A DNA stretch of 64,000 nt from Planctomycetota bacterium (GTDB lineage Bacteria > Planctomycetota > UBA1135 > JADKAF01): NCBI GenBank assembly GCA_016719295.1, contig JADKAF010000001.1:4960001-5024000 (forward strand), written 5' to 3'. The translations under genes were made by a program, and so were the position numbers. The notes under the pieces are model-generated. The model saw only the letters and a program-made list of their open reading frames with translations, was not told where the DNA came from and searched no databases. Below are positions 23,603-33,500 of this stretch, piece after piece. Within the stretch, counting starts at the first letter, position 1. Each line of letters starts with the position of its first letter.

Positions 23603-25876
23603 ATGAGAGCTGCCTTCGTCCTCGCCGGCTGCCTGCTCGTCGTCTTCGTCCTCTGGTTCGGCGCCGGGCTCTTCTCCTCCGAGGATTCCGCGGGAGCGGC
23701 GCAGCTCTCGTCGGGCTCGAGCGCGGAAACGCGACCGCTGGATCCGTTGGTCGCCGAGGCGCGCGAGGTGCGGCGCGAGACGAGCGCCGCAGCACCCGAG
23801 GCCGCGCTTCCGGCGGCGGATGTGCCCGTACCGAGCGCGGAGGTGAACTCGGAGCGGGGTGCGCCACATTCCCTGCCCGACGATCTGCGCTTCCGCGTGC
23901 TCGATGGTGCGACGCGGGAGCCTCTGGAGGACATCGAGCTAGAGGTCTCGTGGGTCGTCGAGAAGGCGAACTCGCGGAACTCCGTGGGGATCACGACGCT
24001 GCGGACCGCCGGCCCCGAGCGAGAGGCGCGAGTCGCGCGCGCAACGATCGAGGAGCTTCGGGAGAAGCGCGGAGGCGAGGGCCTCGTTCTCGCGCGAGCG
24101 AAGGGGGCCTTCGCGCGGACGATCGAGCTGCGCGTGAAGGCAGAGCCTTGGCCCACCGGCGCTCAGGATCTGGTGCTCCCGGCGCATGGCTGGCTGGAGC
24201 TCGAAGTGCAGGATGAGCTGGGGCGGCCGCTCGCCTTGAACGGAACCGCCACGCTGCGGCCGGGCGGAGAAGACGGGTGGATGAACTCGCAGGGCGTGGC
24301 GGTGCAAGCCGGCCTGTCGAAGAAGTGCCTCTGCGGCGTCGGCATCTCCATCGACGCCACGGGTGAGCTCGACGATGGATCGAAGCTCGGGCCGAGCTCT
24401 GTGCGCGGGCCGCTCGTCGCTGGCGAGACACGCCGCGAATCTCTGCGGCGTCTTCAGGCCGGCTCGAAGCTCGCCCTACGCGTGCTGCTTGCGCCTGACG
24501 AGCCGCTGCGCTCGAAGTCGGTCGATGTCTCCGCAATGGTGCGGCGCAAGACCGGCAGCTCTTCGATGTCGAACAGCTCGATGTCCACCGTCGAGACCGA
24601 CGTTGAGGGCTGGCTGCGTTTGGAGGTCGACGAACCTCGAGGAGGCGAGGGCTTGCAGCGCCTTTATGAGCTCAGCTACCGCCACGCGAAGCGCGGCCAG
24701 CTCTCGGCGTTCTTCGAAGCCAACGACGCCTTCGCACCTGGTGAGACCTCGCTCGGCGATGTCCTGCTACAGCCTGAGGCTCTCCTCGTGTCGGGAATGG
24801 TCGTGCAGCGAGGCGGCAGACCGTTGAAGGACATCGAGGTCAAGGGCTATCCCCTCGATGCCGACGGAGAAGAGCATGGTCTGGGATCCATGCGAGCCAA
24901 GACCGATGCCGAAGGTCGCTTCGCGCTGCACACAAAGCGCCCCGTAGCGCGAGTGCGGATCGAAGCCGATGGCGAGGGCTACGCACCACCGTCGCCCGTG
25001 GAGGTGCCGACGGGCGCGAGCGATGTCTTGATCGAGATGGAGGCCGCCTCGCGCTTGCTCGGCTCGGTCGTGCTGCCGCGCGGCATGGATCCTCGCGCGA
25101 TCCAAGTGGGCATCGAGGGCGAAGCTCGACAGCGGAGAGGGTCGGCGTGGTCTGCCGTCGGTGCCGATGGTAGCTTCGCGATCGAGAACCTCGCGCCGCA
25201 GATCGCCACGGTCGTGTTCTCCGTGCCGGGCGCCGGCGAGCTCGCGCGCGTCTCCGACGTGAGCATCGCGGGGGGCGAGGAGAATCGCGACCCGCGTTTG
25301 CAGAAGCTCGAGCTCTGCAGCGATTGGCGGGAGCTCGCGCTGCGTCTGCTGCGGCCCGAGGGAACGGCGCTGGATGCCCATAGATTCGAGCTCCTCTGGG
25401 AAACCGGCGTGCAGCGCCGCGCGTTGCGCACGGATACGGAGGGATTGGCGAACGGTTGGTTTCCGCCGGAGGCCACGCGCTTCGATCTGAGGTCCGCCGG
25501 CTATCGACCGCTCGCGTTCGACTGGGCGCCGCAGCGCCTCGAGTTGCAGCTCCGCGCGGGGATCCGCGTCTCGTTGCCGGTCGAGGCTCCGAAGATCGAG
25601 CCCATCGCGCGCTTGCAGGTGCAGCTCGCGAGCTCCGGTGGCACCCGATCGGCGCAGGTCGACGTGATCGACGGCCTGGCCGAGCTCGTCGTGCCCGAGC
25701 CGGGGACCTACGAGATCCTGCCTGCGTACGTGATCGTGCAAGACGGCGCGATGCTGGTGAACGGTCTCCAGCTCGAGCCGCGGGTGCACGTCGAGATCGG
25801 CGAAGTCGACCAGCAACGACTGCCCGTCTGCCGCATCGACGAAGCTACGCTGCGCGCGGCGCTGAAGGCGCGATGA
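23603..25876 (+). CDS. Membrane-anchored carboxypeptidase-regulatory-like domain protein
   Basis: The 757-residue product has one N-terminal membrane anchor (AFVLAGCLLVVFVLWFGAGLF), an Ala/Ser/Glu-rich linker, then several regulatory-like beta domains: FRVLDGATREPLEDIELEV, LEVQDELGRPLALNGTA and VSGMVVQRGGRPLKDIEVKG with the following KTDAEGRFALHT turn, plus ATVVFSVPGAGELARVSDV. The layout matches the protein at 1930-4296. No enzyme motif is visible. The ATG at 23603 directly precedes the anchor. Neighbouring genes on the same strand also encode exported proteins. Confidence 0.7.
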   Translation: MRAAFVLAGCLLVVFVLWFGAGLFSSEDSAGAAQLSSGSSAETRPLDPLVAEAREVRRETSAAAPEAALPAADVPVPSAEVNSERGAPHSLPDDLRFRVLDGATREPLEDIELEVSWVVEKANSRNSVGITTLRTAGPEREARVARATIEELREKRGGEGLVLARAKGAFARTIELRVKAEPWPTGAQDLVLPAHGWLELEVQDELGRPLALNGTATLRPGGEDGWMNSQGVAVQAGLSKKCLCGVGISIDATGELDDGSKLGPSSVRGPLVAGETRRESLRRLQAGSKLALRVLLAPDEPLRSKSVDVSAMVRRKTGSSSMSNSSMSTVETDVEGWLRLEVDEPRGGEGLQRLYELSYRHAKRGQLSAFFEANDAFAPGETSLGDVLLQPEALLVSGMVVQRGGRPLKDIEVKGYPLDADGEEHGLGSMRAKTDAEGRFALHTKRPVARVRIEADGEGYAPPSPVEVPTGASDVLIEMEAASRLLGSVVLPRGMDPRAIQVGIEGEARQRRGSAWSAVGADGSFAIENLAPQIATVVFSVPGAGELARVSDVSIAGGEENRDPRLQKLELCSDWRELALRLLRPEGTALDAHRFELLWETGVQRRALRTDTEGLANGWFPPEATRFDLRSAGYRPLAFDWAPQRLELQLRAGIRVSLPVEAPKIEPIARLQVQLASSGGTRSAQVDVIDGLAELVVPEPGTYEILPAYVIVQDGAMLVNGLQLEPRVHVEIGEVDQQRLPVCRIDEATLRAALKAR

Positions 25877-26000
25877 TGCAGAGCGCCTTCTTCCGCGCGC
25901 CTCTCGGCATCGCGATCGCGAGGAAGGTGCGGGCTCGTCGTGGCGGAAGGCTACGTCTTGGCGTTGGTCTCTCGTCGCGCACTTCGTTGCACCGCTGGGT

Positions 26001-28853
26001 ATGACGCGTCCCGCTCTTCTCGCCGCCAGTTTGGCGACCCTCTGCTCCGCGCAGGGCGACCTACGCGCGCAATCGCTGAGCCAGCTCCTCGCCTTGCTCG
26101 AGACCCGTGCCCTCGAGCCGGGCTGGATCGGCAACTACGTCCCGCGCGGTGTCCTGCACGATCAAGGCTGGGCGCTCTGGGAGATGCCGGAGAGCTACGT
26201 CGACGCGGCGGGCGATGAGCGGAGCGTCGAAGGCGGGGGCTACAACCACGCGCTGCGGCGCCTGGCCCTCGATTCGGCCTTCTATCGCTCGTTGATGCGC
26301 CCGGGTGTCGCGCCGTTGCTCTACGATCCGCGGGACTTCCTCGAAGCGCAGGAGCTCGGCTTCCGCCGACCTTTCTCGCGTCTCGACGCGGCGGACTGGA
26401 GCGGCATCTACGCCGCCGGCACTTCGATCGCGCTGCAGAACTTGGTCTTCGCGCCTGAGGAAGCGGCGAACGGAGCGTGGACCTTCTGGACCTATCCCGA
26501 GCTCGCGGGGATCGTGCGCGCCGCTTCCGCCGCGGGGATCGGCGGCCTCTACGGGAACATCGGCTTCGCGAACAACCACCGCTTCTATCAAGGCGAGTGG
26601 CGCTACAACGTGGAGCACGGGCAGCAGGCCGCGAGCCCGAGCCCGGCGTGGCAGGTGCTCTTCCACGCGCCGAGCGGAGTCTCGCTTCACACCTACGTGG
26701 AGGTGCGTCAGCCGTGGGACTTCTCGACCTCGCGCGTGCCGCGTCCCGACTACGTGCACGCGGTGCTCGATCCGCTCGATCCGGTGGTGCTCGGCGACTG
26801 CCTCGCGAGCGTGCGCCACATGGCGACCACGTGGGGGCGCGAGATCGCGTTCTTCGTCGGCGGCGAGACCGACGTCGCGATCCTGGAGCCCAAGCCGCAG
26901 GACCTGACCCAGCCCGAGCTACCGCCGAGGACGGGCTACTCGCCGCGCGCCATGGTGGGGTTCCGCACGTGGCTCGAGCGGCATTACGCGGGCGACGTGC
27001 AACGCCTGAACGCCGCGTGGCAGCCGCCGGCGCCGTTCGCGTCGTTCCAGCAGGTGACGCCCTCCGCGATCGGCGTGCCGCCGCGCCATCCCTCGCCTTC
27101 GGTGCGCGACTTCGAGGCCTATCTGCGCGAGCTCGCGGGCGAGCTCCGGCTGCTGCAGTACACGACGGCGAAGGCCGCCGCACCGGAAGGGCGCTACGGC
27201 ACGCTCGGCTTCGGCGCGGCGGAGCTGGAGGAGAGCTCGCTGCGCTCCGACTTCGCCGTCTCCGGGAGCTGGTATGGAACGGAGGATGACTACTTCCGAT
27301 CCCTCGGCAACGAGCTCTACTTCGAGGCCGCCGCGGCTCGGCTCTCGGGGACGCCGACGGCGTTCGCGATCTCCAGCCCCGCAACGCACGAGAACGCCTG
27401 CACCATCCACACGCCGACCCCGGCGCCCTTCTGGCAGCGCTGCCTCACCGAAGCGCACGCGCGCCTCCTCGTCCACGACGTGCTCACCTCCGGCAGCTTG
27501 CACGTCGGCTACTACAAGGCGCCCGGGGGCTACGCGACCTATGGCAGCAGCGCCGCGGACGAGCTGCGGCGCGCGTTCTCAGACTTGAAGGCGCGGCGGC
27601 GCGATCATCTGCGCTTCATGACGCCGTACCACCGCGTGCATCTGCACGTCGACCGGCAGCGCCTCGCGAGCTGGCGTGGCGAGCCCTCGATCACGCGTCT
27701 GCTGCGACAGCTCGAGACGCGCGTTGTGCCCTTCGCGCTCTTCGCGGACGCCGAGGTGTTCGAGCGAGCGTTCGCGCAGCAGGCGCTGCGTCGAGGCGTC
27801 CTCGTCTCGGCCTTCCATCGCGAGCTCCTGCGCGACAACGCTGCGCTGTTCCGCGCGCTACGAGCCTCCGCCGCGCGCGCGCCGCAGGCGGCGACGGCCG
27901 TGTTGGTCGATCTCCCGACGGCGATCGATCTGCTCGCCGCCGGTCATCTCGCCGGCATGAGCGCCGTGGCGACGACGGGCTCGGCGCTCGTGCTCGCGGA
28001 GCCGAATGCGGCCAACTATCTGATCGTCTTCCCCTCGGAGACGCCGCCCCCGGGTGAGCTGGAAGCGGTGCTCGACGCGCTGCTGCGCACGACGCCGCGC
28101 GAGCCCACGCAGCCGGTGGAGCTCCGCGGAGGCGGAGCGAACGCCGCTGCCGTGCATGCGAACGTGGTGCACGACGGGCTCAACTTCTTCGTCGCGCTCG
28201 CGAATCGCGATCCGCAGCGCACGGTGACGGGCCTCGATCTGCGCGTGCATCCCGAGATCGCGGCCCGCCTCGCCCCGGCCGTCACGCACTGGGTTCCCGA
28301 TGTCGCGGGTCCCTATGTGCTCGCGCCGCGGGCGACGCAGTACGTGCTGCTGCGAGCGGTGCTCGCGGGCAGCACCACGGCCGCCGATCTGCGCGCCGCG
28401 CTCGCGCAGTCCTTCGTGCGTCTCCAGAGCTTGCAGAGCGCCGGCTTCGAGGTGAGCGCCGGTCTCGAGCAGCACGCGCATGCGGCGGCCATCGACGCAT
28501 CCGCGCTGCCGGGTCGGGCGTTGGCGGGTCTCGTGCGCTTGCGCCGCATGATCTTCCTCGCGGCGACGCGCACGGGCGCGAATGCGCGCGTCGAAGCCTC
28601 TCGTCTCGACGGCACGCCCGTCGCCGGGGCGCAGGTGCAGCTCGTCTATCTCGCCAACGGCCGCGAGGTCGAGGACGTCGGGACCACTGACGGGCGCGGC
28701 GCGCTGGCGTTCCGCGTCGGAACGAGCGCCGCGGAGCGCTGGGATTTCTTCGCGCTGGGCTATCGGGCTCCGGCGCAATCCCCGGCGGCCGACGCGATCG
28801 AGATCCACGTGCACGATCCGAGCTCGGGCGAGCAATCATTCGCGACGCGCTGA
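26001..28853 (+). CDS. Secreted GH42-like glycoside hydrolase-type protein
   Basis: The 950-residue protein has a short signal peptide (MTRPALLAASLATLCSAQ). The central part is TIM-barrel-like and resembles GH42 beta-galactosidases: GYSPRAMVGFRTWLERHYAGDVQRLNAAW fits the GH42 'a..F..WL...Y.d...LN.aW' signature (shown here only as pattern residues F, W, L, Y, D, L, N, W). VGGETDVAIL just before it could carry an acid/base Glu. Regions around 640-760 resemble a GH42 trimerisation-like domain (HRELLRDN..., SALVLAEPNAANYLIVFPSE). A CarboxypepD_reg-like tail (VEASRLDGTPVAGAQVQLVY) ends the protein. Activity on a polysaccharide is inferred, with the substrate unknown and the catalytic residues not confirmed. 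Confidence 0.6.
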   Translation: MTRPALLAASLATLCSAQGDLRAQSLSQLLALLETRALEPGWIGNYVPRGVLHDQGWALWEMPESYVDAAGDERSVEGGGYNHALRRLALDSAFYRSLMRPGVAPLLYDPRDFLEAQELGFRRPFSRLDAADWSGIYAAGTSIALQNLVFAPEEAANGAWTFWTYPELAGIVRAASAAGIGGLYGNIGFANNHRFYQGEWRYNVEHGQQAASPSPAWQVLFHAPSGVSLHTYVEVRQPWDFSTSRVPRPDYVHAVLDPLDPVVLGDCLASVRHMATTWGREIAFFVGGETDVAILEPKPQDLTQPELPPRTGYSPRAMVGFRTWLERHYAGDVQRLNAAWQPPAPFASFQQVTPSAIGVPPRHPSPSVRDFEAYLRELAGELRLLQYTTAKAAAPEGRYGTLGFGAAELEESSLRSDFAVSGSWYGTEDDYFRSLGNELYFEAAAARLSGTPTAFAISSPATHENACTIHTPTPAPFWQRCLTEAHARLLVHDVLTSGSLHVGYYKAPGGYATYGSSAADELRRAFSDLKARRRDHLRFMTPYHRVHLHVDRQRLASWRGEPSITRLLRQLETRVVPFALFADAEVFERAFAQQALRRGVLVSAFHRELLRDNAALFRALRASAARAPQAATAVLVDLPTAIDLLAAGHLAGMSAVATTGSALVLAEPNAANYLIVFPSETPPPGELEAVLDALLRTTPREPTQPVELRGGGANAAAVHANVVHDGLNFFVALANRDPQRTVTGLDLRVHPEIAARLAPAVTHWVPDVAGPYVLAPRATQYVLLRAVLAGSTTAADLRAALAQSFVRLQSLQSAGFEVSAGLEQHAHAAAIDASALPGRALAGLVRLRRMIFLAATRTGANARVEASRLDGTPVAGAQVQLVYLANGREVEDVGTTDGRGALAFRVGTSAAERWDFFALGYRAPAQSPAADAIEIHVHDPSSGEQSFATR

Positions 28854-28945
28854 TGCGGCCTCCACGGCGCGATGGAGGCGCTGGCGCGCGTCGCACGAGC
28901 CGCACTAGGATGCGATGCATCCTCGCTTCTACTCCCAGGATCCCG

Positions 28946-30403
28946 ATGCACCTCTCGCCGCTCCCGGCCCTCCACTCGCTCCCCGTCCGCCTCGCGTGCG
29001 CGTTCCTCGGCTGCGCTGTGCTCGCCTCCGCGCAGGAGAGCCTCGCTCCCGCGGAGGCACCACTCGCCGCCGACGCGCAGCTCGCGCAAGTGGCGACGGG
29101 CTTCCAGTTCACCGAAGGTCCCGCGTGGTGCGCGCAGGGCTATCTGCTCTTCAGCGACGTGCACGCGAGCCGCATCGTGCGCTGGGACGAGAAGGAAGGC
29201 ATCGCGACCTTCCTGCAGCCCTCGAGCAAGGCGAACGGCCTCATGTTCGACGCGCAGGGGCGGCTCGTTGCGTGCCAGAGCGAATCGCGCCGGCTCGTGC
29301 AAATCGATCCCGCGACGAAGGAGGTCACCGTCCTCGCCGAGAGCTTCGACGGCAAGAAGCTGAACAGCCCGAACGACCTCTCGATCGACGCGCACGGCGG
29401 GGTCTATTTCACCGACCCGCGCTACGGCAACGGCGAGCCGCTCGAGCAGGACGCGATGGCGGTCTACTACGTCGCGGCGGACGGCAAGCTCGCGCGCGTG
29501 ATCGGCGACCTGCCGCGGCCGAACGGCATCCATCTCTCGCCCGACGGTGCCTTCCTCTACGTCGCGAATCCGAACCTGCGGCAGATCGTGCGCTATCCCG
29601 TGGAAGCTCCGGGCAAGCTCGGCGCCGGCGTCGCATGGTTCACCGGCGACGAGAAGCTGGATGGGACGGGGCCCGATGGGATGAGCGTCGACGAGCGCGG
29701 CAACGTGTACGCGACCTACGCGGGCCTCGTCGTGATCGCGCCGAGCGGTGCCGTGCTCCAGCGGCTCGCGGTGCCGGAGCGACCGACCAACTGCGCCTTC
29801 GGCGGCGCGGACTTCCAGACGCTCTTCGTCACCGCGCGGACGAGCCTCTACTCCGTGCGCACGCAGGTGCGCGGCATGGGCCTGCCGAAGAGCGCCTCAT
29901 CGGAAGCGACGCAGACCGTCGTCACCGGCGCGCTCTCGCTCGCCGTGCCCGCGAGCTGGAAGTTCAGCGAGCCGACCTCGAACATGCGCCTCGGTCAGTT
30001 CGCCGTGCCGGGACCCGGCGGCGAAGCCGAGCTCGTCGTCTTCTACTTCGGTGCGGGCGGCGCCGGTGGGGTCCGCGCGAACATCGAGCGCTGGATCGGC
30101 CAGTTCGCGGACGAGGGCCGAACGACACAGATCGCGAAGGGAGAGTGCGCGAGCGGCGACTACGCGGTCGTCACTTGCCAAGGCACCTACAACCAGCCTG
30201 TCGGCCCGCCGATCCGCCGCGAGTCGAAGGCCATGCCCGGCTCGGCGATGATCGCGCTCATCGTGCCGACCGCGAAGGGTGACCACTTCCTGAAGCTCGC
30301 GGGTCCGCAGAAGACCGTCGAGGCGGCGGCGAGCGCGTTGCGCCGCGCGATCGGGGCGAAGGGCGCGGAGCGCGCGGTCACGCTCGAGGAGCTCGGCGGC
30401 TGA
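28946..30403 (+). CDS. SMP-30/gluconolactonase-like secreted protein with extra C-terminal domain
   Basis: The 485-residue protein has a signal peptide (PVRLACAFLGCAVLASAQ), then a six-bladed SMP-30/gluconolactonase propeller: FTEGPAWCAQGYLLFSDV with a metal-ligand Glu, SKANGLMFDAQGRLVACQ, LNSPNDLSIDAHGGVYFTDPRYG, PNGIHLSPDGAFLYVAN and GPDGMSVDERGNVYATYAG. The Asn and Asp metal ligands of the family are present in PNDL and PDGM. From ~residue 330 a separate ~150-residue domain follows (LAVPASWKFSEPTSNMRLGQ, ELVVFYFGAGGAGGVRANIERW). I know it only as an uncharacterised planctomycete domain. The ATG at 28946 has AGGA about 5 nt upstream. A small CCGGAG-TAG-CTCCGG hairpin lies at 30416-30430 after the gene. 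Confidence 0.8.
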   Translation: MHLSPLPALHSLPVRLACAFLGCAVLASAQESLAPAEAPLAADAQLAQVATGFQFTEGPAWCAQGYLLFSDVHASRIVRWDEKEGIATFLQPSSKANGLMFDAQGRLVACQSESRRLVQIDPATKEVTVLAESFDGKKLNSPNDLSIDAHGGVYFTDPRYGNGEPLEQDAMAVYYVAADGKLARVIGDLPRPNGIHLSPDGAFLYVANPNLRQIVRYPVEAPGKLGAGVAWFTGDEKLDGTGPDGMSVDERGNVYATYAGLVVIAPSGAVLQRLAVPERPTNCAFGGADFQTLFVTARTSLYSVRTQVRGMGLPKSASSEATQTVVTGALSLAVPASWKFSEPTSNMRLGQFAVPGPGGEAELVVFYFGAGGAGGVRANIERWIGQFADEGRTTQIAKGECASGDYAVVTCQGTYNQPVGPPIRRESKAMPGSAMIALIVPTAKGDHFLKLAGPQKTVEAAASALRRAIGAKGAERAVTLEELGG

Positions 30404-30517
30404 GCGAGGGTACCGCCGGAGTAGCTCCGGAGAAGTCCTGGTGCATTGCGCGACGCTTCCGGGGCCCGCTCCCGTTCTTCGGAGAGTTGCATCGTCGGTC
30501 GCGAGGACCTGCCGCCT

Positions 30518-33500
30518 ATGCCCCCCGAACTCCTGACCCCCGAGGACGAAGCGCTGCTGGACGAGCTCTTCGATCACGCGGTGGCGTGTCTCGCGACGGG
30601 CGCGCGGATCGAGGTGGAGAGCTGGCTCGCAGGACGAGAGCACCTGCGCGCGGCGGCGGAGTCGACGTTGGAGACGGCGCGCGGGGTCGCGGTGGGTACG
30701 GCGCCGCGCCTGCCGCATGGGAGGCCTCCCGAGGTGGCGGGCTACCGCGTGCTGGAAGAGGTCGGCCGCGGGAGCATGGGGATCGTCTACCGCGCGGTGC
30801 AGGAGAGCCTCGGACGTGCGGTGGCGCTGAAGATCCTCTCGCCGTCGCTCTTGGTCTCCGCGCGAGCGCGCGAGCGCTTCGCGGCGGAGGCGCAGGCGCT
30901 GGCGCGCGTGCAGCACCCGAGCGTGGTGGTGGTGCACGAGGTGGTGGTGCAGCCGGAGCTCTGCGCGTATGCGATGGAGTGGCTGGCGGGGCGCACCTTG
31001 GCGCAAGCGATCGAAGCGGGGGACGCGGGTCTGCTGCCGCGTCGCGTGGCGGAGCTGGGTCTCACGCTGGCGCGAGCGTTGGAAGCGGTGCACGCGGCGG
31101 GCCTGGTGCATCGCGACGTGAAGCCAAGCAACGTGCTGCTCTGCTTCGACGGCCGGGTGGTGCTGACGGACTTCGGTCTCGCGCACAGCGCGGAGCAGGG
31201 TCAGGGGACGGCGAGCGGGGAGTTCCTGGGGACGGCGGCGTACGCGGCGCCGGAGCAGCTGCGCGGCGAGCGCGAGCTCGTGGGTGCGCGCAGCGATGTG
31301 TATGCGCTGGGGGTCACGCTCTACGCGGCGCTGACCGGGCAGACGCCGTTCGGCACGGCGACGCCGAGTGCCGTGCTGCGGCGGATCGAGGAGGGCCGGG
31401 CGCAGCCGCTGGCGAAGTTGAATCCGGCGGTGCCGCGCGACTTGGCGACGATCGTGGGCAAGGCGATGGAGCCGGAGCTCGCGCAGCGCTACACGAGCGC
31501 CTGTGAGCTCGCGGAGGACCTCGAGCGCTTCCTCGCGCAGCGTCCGATCCGCGCGCGACGCGCGAGCCTCGCGTTGCGCGGGAAGCGCTGGGTGCAGCGG
31601 AATCCTTGGCTCTGCGCGGCGTTGGTGGTGCTGGCGGCGGGAGCGGGGACCTCGACGTGGTTCGCGCTGGAGGCGCGCGCGCAGACGGAGGAAGCGCGGG
31701 AGCAGCAGGGCTTGGCGGAGCAGCACGAGCGGGTGTCTCGTCGGCGAGCGGAGGAGAACGCGCGGCTCGCGGAGGAGAAGAGCGCGCTCGCGAGCGCGGA
31801 GAGCGTGGCGCGCGCCGCGGCGGAAGCGAGTGCGGCGGAGGCGCAACAGCGCGCGGAGGAACTGGATCAGGTGCTGCGCTTCCAAGCGGCGCAGTGGGCG
31901 GAGGTCGACGTCGAGCGGATGGGGCTCGAGCTTCGGAAGTCGTTGCTCGCGCGGGCGAAGCCGGAGCAACGCGAGGCGTTGCAGGCGAGCCTCGCGATGG
32001 TGAACTTCACCAGCGTCGCGGTGGCGCTGCTCGAGGAGCAGCTCTTCGCGCGCGCGCTCGAGGCGATCGAGCGCGGCTTCGGAGAGCAGCCCGCGGTGAA
32101 GGCGCGCTTGCTGCAGAACGTGGCGGTGCCGCTCCGCGAGCTCGGTCTCCTGGAGCGTGCACTCGCGGCGCAGCTCGAAGCTCTCCAGCTCGCCGAGCGC
32201 GTGTACGGAGCAAGTCACGCAGAGAGCCTCGTTCCACGGCACGAGCTCGCGACGCTCTACCTCGACCTAGGCCGGGCAGGTGAAGCGGTCGTACATGCGC
32301 GCGCGGCCTACGAGCGCCTGATCGTGCTCTCCGGTGCGGAGCAACGCTCGACGCTCAACGTGCGGAAGACCCTCGCCCTCGCGTTCGCAGAGCTCGGGAA
32401 GCTCGACGAAGCGGAGGCGCACGCGGAGGCTATCCTCGCGACGGTCCGCGCTACGCCCGTCGGCGATGAGAGGTTCGTCTTGAAGTGCTTGGCGGCGGTC
32501 GCGCACCTGCGCTCGAAGCGCGGTGACTACGCGGCCGCCGAGGAGCTGGCGCGAGAAGTCGCCGAGCGGACCATCGCGCTTCATGGGGAGCGGAGCGCGG
32601 AGGCCGCGCGCGAGCTGGGCAACTGGGGATCCGCGCTCGCGCACCTCGGCCGGATCCACGAAGCCGCGCCGCGCCTACAGCAAGCGTTGGAGATCTGCTC
32701 CACCGTACACGGCGAGGACCACCCCAAGACGATCCTGGCGGCGAACAATCTCTACACCATCCTCGGCGACCTCGGACGCGGGGCAGAGCGTGAGTCTCTC
32801 TGGGGAGAGCTCCTCGAGCGTGCGCGACGCCGTCTCGGCGCAGAGCATCCGACGACGCTGAACGTGGCCGCCAGCTACGGCTTGTCGCTCGACGGTCGCA
32901 ACGAAATCGCCGGCGTCGTCGAGCGTCTGCGCGAGACGCACGAAGTCTGTGCGCGCGTGCTGGGCACGGATCACCCAGCGACGATGCTCGCGCAGAAGAA
33001 CCTCGGCGTGGCGCTGGAGAACAGCGGCAAGTTCGCCGAGGCCGAGACGATGCTTCGCGAGGCCGCCGGGGTTTACGAGCGCATTCTCGGCGCCGACCAT
33101 CCGGAGACGCTGATCGCGATCGGCGCTCATGCCGGTGCGTTGAGCCGGCTCGGGCGAGAAGCCGAGGGACTCGTTCTGCGCTACTCCGCGCTCGAGACGA
33201 GCCGCGATCGCCTCGGAGCGGAGCACCCCCTGACGATCGACGCCGCGATCGCGCTCGGTGCAGCGCTCGTCGACATGGAAGAGGTCGGTGCCGCCGAGCC
33301 CCTCCTCGAGCAAGCGTGCGTGGACGCGCAGCGCCTCCAGGGCGATCGCTCGCGACTCCTCGCAAGGGCCTACGCGGGTTTGAGTCAGGTGCGTTCGCGT
33401 CAGAAGCGCTTCGAAGCGGCCGAAGAGCTCGAGTGCGCGCGCCTGGCCGTGCATCGAGAGCTGGATGGCGAGGTGCACCACCAGACGCTGGTCGCGCTGG

